This document shows positions 59,160 through 64,000 of a stretch of DNA of 64,000 bases, in pieces. The notes below the pieces were generated by a model. It made no database searches. It was not told the DNA's origin and saw nothing but the letters and a program-made list of their open reading frames with translations. This DNA is from an uncultured Chlorobiaceae bacterium. GTDB taxonomy: Bacteria; Bacteroidota; Chlorobiia; Chlorobiales; Chlorobiaceae. The DNA lies in contig CAJEXI010000016.1 in assembly GCA_903994455.1 (NCBI GenBank), positions 1-64,000 on the forward strand, written 5' to 3'. How positions within the stretch are numbered: position 1 is the stretch's first letter; each line of letters begins with the position of its first letter. The translations under genes were made by a program, and so were the position numbers.

Positions 59160-59750
59160 ATGCGAGTAATTGTTTCAACCATACCTGATGTCCTGATTTT
59201 TGAACCGCAAGTGTTCGGGGACGATCGGGGCTATTTTTTTGAGTCATTTCGGCAGGATATTGTTAACCAGCACATTGGGGATGTTTTGTTTGTGCAGGAT
59301 AATGAATCGAAATCAAGCTACGGGGTCCTTCGTGGCCTTCATTTTCAGAAACCGCCATTTACCCAGTCCAAGCTTGTTCGGGTGATTTATGGCTCTGTGC
59401 TTGATGTTGCCGTTGATCTGCGGCTTGGTTCGCCCTGGTATGGCCATCATGTCGCCTGTGTGCTTGATGCTGAACGGAAAAATATGCTGTGGGTGCCGAA
59501 AGGTTTTGCGCACGGTTTTCTGGTGCTCTCTGCTGAAGCCGTTTTTGCCTACAAGTGCGACAATTACTATACACCTTCGCACGATGCCGGTCTTTTGTGG
59601 AATGACCCTGCCCTCGGTATTGACTGGCGGAACCCGGAAGAGGCGATCCGTGTTTCAGGCAAAGATGCCATACAGCCTCTGTTTCATTCGGTTGATCTGT
59701 TTCAATACGACGATTTCAGACAGGAAAAACTTTATCCGAGGGTTTCATAA
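59160..59750 (+). CDS. rfbC: dTDP-4-dehydrorhamnose 3,5-epimerase
   Basis: RfbC epimerises the 4-keto sugar in dTDP-rhamnose synthesis. The 196-residue product has the cupin-fold motifs EPQVFGDDRGYFFESF and LRGLHFQKPPFTQSKLVRV (catalytic His). WVPKGFAHGFLVLS and YKCDNYYTPSHDAGLLWNDP are also present. The ATG at 59160 gives MRVIVSTIPDVLIFEPQ; an earlier in-frame ATG at 59127 adds 11 unlikely residues. Its stop abuts the rfbD start. Confidence 0.95.
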   Translation: MRVIVSTIPDVLIFEPQVFGDDRGYFFESFRQDIVNQHIGDVLFVQDNESKSSYGVLRGLHFQKPPFTQSKLVRVIYGSVLDVAVDLRLGSPWYGHHVACVLDAERKNMLWVPKGFAHGFLVLSAEAVFAYKCDNYYTPSHDAGLLWNDPALGIDWRNPEEAIRVSGKDAIQPLFHSVDLFQYDDFRQEKLYPRVS

Positions 59751-60617
59751 GTGAATATTCTTGTTACGGGCAGTCGGGGTCAGCTTGGTTCTGAATTGCA
59801 GGAGCGGTCGGTTCTCTGTGACAACCATCGATTTTTTTTCTATGATCTTCCTGATCTTGATATAACAGATCGGTATCAGGTTGAGTCTCTTTGTCGAGAC
59901 CATGATATAGAGGTGATCGTCAATTGCGCGGCATATACGGCTGTGGACAAGGCTGAGACCGACACGGTGCTGGCGTTCAAAGTGAATCGGGATGGTCCTG
60001 CGGTACTTGCAGAGTGCGCCAAAGTGCGCAATGCCCTGCTGCTGCATCTTTCTACTGACTATGTTTTTGATGGCACTTCCAGTACTCCTTACCGGGAGAG
60101 TGATCCGGTTGCGCCACTTGGAGTGTACGGACGCTCGAAATGGGAGGGTGAAGAGCGGATTCGTCAGATTGCCCCTTCGTACCTCATTATCAGGACCTCC
60201 TGGCTTTACTCAATTTATGGTGTGAATTTTGTCAAAACCATGTTGCGTCTCGGTTCAGAACGCCCCGAACTGCGTGTTGTGGTCGACCAGATTGGAACGC
60301 CGACCTGGGCGGCAGATCTGGCAGCGGCGATTATGTCAATAATTGACCAGCATGACCGTGATTCATCTTATGCAGCGACGTTTCATTACTCCAACGAAGG
60401 AGTTGCATCGTGGTACGATTTTGCGCGGGCGGTTATGGAGCTTGGAGGACTTCCCTGCCAGGTTCTACCGATAGAAAGTGCCGAGTATCCCCAGATTGCC
60501 CCTCGGCCCAAGTACAGCATCATGAACAAGTCGTCGATCAAAAAAGAGTGGGCGATTGACATTCCCTGCTGGCGTGATTCTCTGGTGGCAATGATTCAGC
60601 ACTTGCCTAAGGGGTGA
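59751..60617 (+). CDS. rfbD: dTDP-4-dehydrorhamnose reductase
   Basis: RfbD reduces dTDP-4-keto-rhamnose with NADPH to dTDP-L-rhamnose. The 288-residue product has VTGSRGQLGSEL and NCAAYTAVDKAE. The catalytic STDYVFDG..PYRE and YGRSKWEGE (Tyr/Lys) follow. The start is a GTG immediately after the rfbC stop, consistent with coupled translation. Confidence 0.95.
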   Translation: MNILVTGSRGQLGSELQERSVLCDNHRFFFYDLPDLDITDRYQVESLCRDHDIEVIVNCAAYTAVDKAETDTVLAFKVNRDGPAVLAECAKVRNALLLHLSTDYVFDGTSSTPYRESDPVAPLGVYGRSKWEGEERIRQIAPSYLIIRTSWLYSIYGVNFVKTMLRLGSERPELRVVVDQIGTPTWAADLAAAIMSIIDQHDRDSSYAATFHYSNEGVASWYDFARAVMELGGLPCQVLPIESAEYPQIAPRPKYSIMNKSSIKKEWAIDIPCWRDSLVAMIQHLPKG

Positions 60618-60751
60618 CTACGTTGCAACTCTATTGTCCTTGCAGGGAGGTTATGGAGATAAAACAGCGCTTACGCTTTTGAAAACAGGGAGTAAGCAAT
60701 ATCGTGGATTATGAAATTTGGAGAGGCGTTTAACAAATCATTACCGAATCA

Positions 60752-61801
60752 ATGCATATTCTGATTACAGGGGGAGCCGGCTTTATCGGGTCGCATGTTG
60801 TTCGTCACTTTTTGACACGATATCCCTCGTATACGATGACCAACCTCGATAGTTTGACGTATGCCGGAAACCTTGCAAACCTCCGGGATGTTGAGCATCT
60901 GCCGAACTACCGGTTTGTCAAGGGGGATATTACCGACGGCGATTTTCTTCTGCGCCTCTTTGATGAGCACCAGTTTGACGGTGTGATCCATCTGGCGGCC
61001 GAGTCGCACGTTGACCGTTCGATTGTCAACCCGACAGCATTTGTCGTCACCAATGTGCTGGGCACCGTCAATCTGCTCAATGCCGCCAAAGCCGCCTGGC
61101 AGGACGATTCTGCAGGCAAGAGGTTCTATCACATTTCAACGGATGAGGTTTACGGTTCTCTTGGCAAAGAGGGGATGTTTACCGAAGAGACTCCTTACGA
61201 TCCCCACAGCCCCTACTCGGCCTCGAAAGCCTCCTCCGACCATTTTGTCAGGGCCTGGCACGACACCTTCGGCTTGCCCGTGGTGATCAGCAATTGTTCA
61301 AACAACTACGGTTCATTCCAGTTTCCTGAAAAGCTTATTCCTCTTTTTATTAACAATATCCTCCACCATAAACCGCTTCCGGTCTACGGCAAAGGAGAAA
61401 ATATCCGCGACTGGCTCTGGGTTGTCGACCATGCCCAGGCGATTGATGTCATTTATCATCAGGGCAAAACCGGTGAAACCTACAATATTGGAGGCCATAA
61501 CGAATGGAGTAACATCGACCTGGTCAGGTTGCTTTGCCGTATCATGGACACAAAGCTTGGCCGGGCAGCCGGAGAATCTGAAAAACTGATTACTTATGTG
61601 ACTGACAGGGCTGGTCACGACCTTCGCTATGCCATTGATTCGTCAAAGTTACAATGCGAGCTTGGCTGGGTTCCTTCGATAACTTTTGAAAAAGGGCTGG
61701 AGCTTACCGTTGAGTGGTATCTTTCAAACGGGGAGTGGCTCAACAATGTCACCTCGGGGAGCTACCAGCATTATTACGAAAAAATGTATGGTGTCAGGTG
61801 A
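60752..61801 (+). CDS. rfbB: dTDP-glucose 4,6-dehydratase
   Basis: RfbB forms dTDP-4-keto-6-deoxyglucose. The 349-residue SDR-type protein has ITGGAGFIGSHVVRHFL, LAAESHVDRSI and ISTDEVYGSLG. YSASKASSDHFVRAW (Tyr/Lys) and GENIRDWLWVVDHAQAI are further family marks. The order rfbA-C-D-B differs from the common B-D-A-C. It is separated from rfbD by 134 bases with no evident gene. Confidence 0.96.
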   Translation: MHILITGGAGFIGSHVVRHFLTRYPSYTMTNLDSLTYAGNLANLRDVEHLPNYRFVKGDITDGDFLLRLFDEHQFDGVIHLAAESHVDRSIVNPTAFVVTNVLGTVNLLNAAKAAWQDDSAGKRFYHISTDEVYGSLGKEGMFTEETPYDPHSPYSASKASSDHFVRAWHDTFGLPVVISNCSNNYGSFQFPEKLIPLFINNILHHKPLPVYGKGENIRDWLWVVDHAQAIDVIYHQGKTGETYNIGGHNEWSNIDLVRLLCRIMDTKLGRAAGESEKLITYVTDRAGHDLRYAIDSSKLQCELGWVPSITFEKGLELTVEWYLSNGEWLNNVTSGSYQHYYEKMYGVR

Positions 61802-61831
61802 CAAAAACTATTTTAACAGAGAATCTTTTTT

Positions 61832-62809
61832 ATGAGAATACTGGTTATCGGGGGTGCAGGCTATATTGGTAGCCATGTTACAAGAGCTTTTCTTGATAAA
61901 GGATACGAGGTGACGGTGTTCGACAATTTGCAGACAGGCTTCAGGGAAAATCTTTTTGAAGAGGCTCATTTTGTCCATGGCGACATCATGCGTCCTGAAC
62001 AATTGCGAGCTGTTATGGCTGGTGGCTACGATGGGTGTGTTCATCTTGCTGGACTGAAGGCGGCAGGGCAGTCGATGCTGCATCCTGCGGTGTACGCTCA
62101 GGCCAATATTTCTGGCACGATAAATGTCCTTGATCACGCTTCTGCTGCCGCTATATCGCCAATTATTTTTTCCTCATCGGCCGCTGTTTACGGAAGCCCG
62201 CACTATCAGCCCATTGACGAACATCATCCTCTCAACCCCGAAAATTTTTATGGCTTTACCAAGCTTGAAATCGAGCGACTTTTGGAGTGGTATGACCGGC
62301 TGAAAGGGATGCGTTATGCGGCAATCCGATATTTCAACGCTGCCGGGTATGATGTGCAGGGGCGCGTAAAGGGGCTGGAGTTGAACCCTGAGAATCTGCT
62401 GCCTCTTGTGATGGAGACGGCTGTGGGTATTCGATCGAAAATTTCCATTTTTGGAGATGATTACCCGACACGGGATGGAAGCGGCATTCGCGATTATGTT
62501 CATGTAAGCGATCTTGCTGAAGCACATGTAACCGTTTTTGAATACATTCTGAAGCACGACAAGAGTTTGACGGTGAATCTCGGCAGCGAGAAAGGGGTGA
62601 GTGTGTTTGAGATGGTTGAACGGGCGCGGGCAATTACCGGTCGGGAAATTCCTGCTGAAGTTGTTGGCAGAAGGGCAGGCGACCCGGCAGAACTTGTGGC
62701 ATCTTCCGGTAAAGCGAAGGAGTTGCTTGGGTGGGTGGCGAAATACAGTGATGTTGATACCCTTGTATCGACGACCTGGAAGCTGTACGAAAAGTATGTT
62801 ACCCGTTAA
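61832..62809 (+). CDS. galE: UDP-glucose 4-epimerase
   Basis: GalE interconverts UDP-glucose and UDP-galactose. The 325-residue product has VIGGAGYIGSHVTRAFLDKGYEV, HLAGLKAAGQSM and SSSAAVYG. NFYGFTKLEIE (YxxxK), IRYFNAAGYD and DYPTRDGSGIRDYVHVSDLAEAH follow. It follows rfbB by 30 bases. Confidence 0.94.
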   Translation: MRILVIGGAGYIGSHVTRAFLDKGYEVTVFDNLQTGFRENLFEEAHFVHGDIMRPEQLRAVMAGGYDGCVHLAGLKAAGQSMLHPAVYAQANISGTINVLDHASAAAISPIIFSSSAAVYGSPHYQPIDEHHPLNPENFYGFTKLEIERLLEWYDRLKGMRYAAIRYFNAAGYDVQGRVKGLELNPENLLPLVMETAVGIRSKISIFGDDYPTRDGSGIRDYVHVSDLAEAHVTVFEYILKHDKSLTVNLGSEKGVSVFEMVERARAITGREIPAEVVGRRAGDPAELVASSGKAKELLGWVAKYSDVDTLVSTTWKLYEKYVTR

Positions 62810-62827
62810 TACTTAATTTGTTCCCTC

Positions 62828-64000
62828 ATGATTATTCCAGTTATTCTCAGCGGCGGTTCGGGAACAAGACTCTGGCCTCTTTCACGGGCATTGTATCCCA
62901 AGCAGTTGCTCTCGCTGACGGGCGAAAATACCATGCTTCAGGATACGGTGTTTCGCCTTGCCTCAATCGAAGAGCGAGGGCCGGTATATTGTGTCTGTAA
63001 TGAGAGTCACCGGTTTCTGGTGGCAGAACAACTGCGTGAAACAGACGCTGATATCGAGGATATTATTCTTGAACCATCAGGACGCAATACGGCACCTGCT
63101 GCCGCCATCGCAGCGCTGCTGATCACAAAAAAGTATCCTGGTGCGGTCATGCTGGTTTTGCCTGCTGATCATGTTATTCGTGATTCTGAGGCATTTAGTG
63201 CGGCGGTTGCTGTCGGAAAAGCGGCAGCCGAAGCGGGTGAACTGGTGACGTTCGGTATTGTAGCTGACTCGCCTGAAACAGGTTATGGTTACATCAAGGT
63301 ATCACCTGACGTGGAGGGTAAAAAGCCGGTCTATCCAGTCCTTGAGTTTGTTGAGAAACCTGACAGGGAAACGGCGGAACGCTATGTCGCATCCGGTGAC
63401 TATTTCTGGAACAGCGGGATATTTCTTTTCAAAGCTGAGAGCTATCTTTTTGAACTTGAAGCCTATGCTCCTGATATACTTGTTGCCTGCCGCGAGGCCC
63501 TCGAAAAATCGGCGAAAGATCTGGACTTTTTGCGTCTTGATGCTGCCGCATTCTGTGCTTCTCCTTCAGATTCGATTGACTATGCCGTGATGGAGAAGAC
63601 GACTCGGGCCGCTCTGGTGCCCCTTGATGCTGGATGGAATGATGTCGGCGCATGGTCTGCGCTCTGGGATGTCGAGGAGTCTGATGTTTCCGGAAACATC
63701 AAGAAGGGTGATGTGATGGTGCATGATGTTAAAAACTGCTACATCCATGCCACCAGCAGGCTTGTTACCGCAGTTGGACTTGAAGGGCATATTATTGTTG
63801 AAACATCTGATGCGGTGCTTGTTGCCTCACGGGAGGCCGTTCAGGATGTCAAGGTACTGGTTGAAGAGTTGAAAAAGAGAGAGCGTGATGAAGCGCTGAC
63901 ACACCGCCGGGTTTGCAGGCCTTGGGGTACCTATGAGACTGTGGATGCTTCAGAGCGTTTCAAGGTAAAGCGCATTACGGTGAACCCCGGAGCAGCCCTC
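62828..64000 (+). CDS. manC: Mannose-1-phosphate guanylyltransferase, partial (3' end outside window)
   Basis: ManC makes GDP-mannose. From the ATG at 62828 the frame stays open to the window end, 391 codons. It starts MIIPVILSGGSGTRLWPLSRALYPKQLL and contains EPSGRNTAPAAAIAALL and VLPADHVI. FVEKPDRETAERY, WNSGIFLFKAESY and AGWNDVGAWSALWDV follow. It enters the C-terminal cupin region (RPWGTYETVDASERFKVKRITVNPG), so it is the long AlgA/CpsB-type form that may also have phosphomannose isomerase activity. The end lies outside the window. Confidence 0.94.
   Translation, partial: MIIPVILSGGSGTRLWPLSRALYPKQLLSLTGENTMLQDTVFRLASIEERGPVYCVCNESHRFLVAEQLRETDADIEDIILEPSGRNTAPAAAIAALLITKKYPGAVMLVLPADHVIRDSEAFSAAVAVGKAAAEAGELVTFGIVADSPETGYGYIKVSPDVEGKKPVYPVLEFVEKPDRETAERYVASGDYFWNSGIFLFKAESYLFELEAYAPDILVACREALEKSAKDLDFLRLDAAAFCASPSDSIDYAVMEKTTRAALVPLDAGWNDVGAWSALWDVEESDVSGNIKKGDVMVHDVKNCYIHATSRLVTAVGLEGHIIVETSDAVLVASREAVQDVKVLVEELKKRERDEALTHRRVCRPWGTYETVDASERFKVKRITVNPGAAL

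Noticed and set aside
1..64000. tRNA genes, rRNA genes, CRISPR arrays, insertion sequences or prophage genes
   Set aside because: I looked for spaced direct repeats, transposase motifs and tRNA-like cloverleaf arms in the gaps and saw none.

Overview
The window comes from a green sulfur bacterium (Chlorobiaceae, Chlorobium/Pelodictyon type). The main evidence is a BchF/BchV-type bacteriochlorophyllide vinyl hydratase next to a type IV RubisCO-like protein with its aldolases and dehydrogenases. A bacillithiol ligase (BshC), flavin-dependent ThyX, a short primary sigma factor and Bacteroidetes/Chlorobi-type envelope genes agree with this. Base composition is close to 50% GC. I see no rRNA, tRNA, CRISPR array, insertion sequence or prophage; most of the window is chromosomal core.

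Layout. 1-5.3 kb: frr (cut by the window edge), rpmE, recG, rsgA and an aldehyde dehydrogenase. 5.3-8.6 kb: two paralogous LuxR-tailed regulators flanking a lipid kinase; the shorter one looks like a 5'-truncated copy. 8.9-12.3 kb: a GlmU-like protein, a glutamine amidotransferase, a LOG-family protein, a haem-binding protein and a cysteine-rich HTH regulator. 12.3-23.9 kb: bshC, surE, a patatin-barrel protein, accD, thyX, clpP, valS and rpoD. 24-32.8 kb: an LptF/LptG permease, a two-lobed M16 peptidase, uvrB and rel. 32.9-35.5 kb: a LemA-TPM-TPM set and a small DUF4160/DUF2442 pair whose first member is frameshifted. 35.5-45.9 kb: gcvT, ftsK, a NifU-like scaffold, mrp, der, rplM-rpsI, rpsB-tsf, pyrH and recX.

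45.9-50.7 kb (minus strand) is a complete branched-chain amino-acid-type ABC transporter, livK-livH-livMG-livF, with the second permease and first ATPase fused. It may be an acquired block. 51-57 kb holds bchV, a small membrane protein, an aldolase/SDR fusion, an LsrF/DhnA-type aldolase, the RubisCO-like protein and an SDR. This is probably the most interesting part of the window: the gene set looks like an uncharacterised sugar-phosphate or thio-sugar pathway. The fusion gene carries a run of ten G that throws it out of frame; nine would restore it. 57-64 kb holds an LptE-like lipoprotein, a solitary HEPN protein, and nucleotide-sugar genes (rfbA, rfbC, rfbD, rfbB, galE and manC, the last cut by the edge) that supply dTDP-rhamnose, UDP-galactose and GDP-mannose for surface polysaccharide.

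Other points worth a look are a long hairpin in the rpsB leader, a repeat pair in the only gene-free stretch longer than 300 bases, and an Mrp ATPase that lacks the usual CxxC but has a His/Cys-rich N-terminus. All identifications were made by reading translated sequence; no database search was run.
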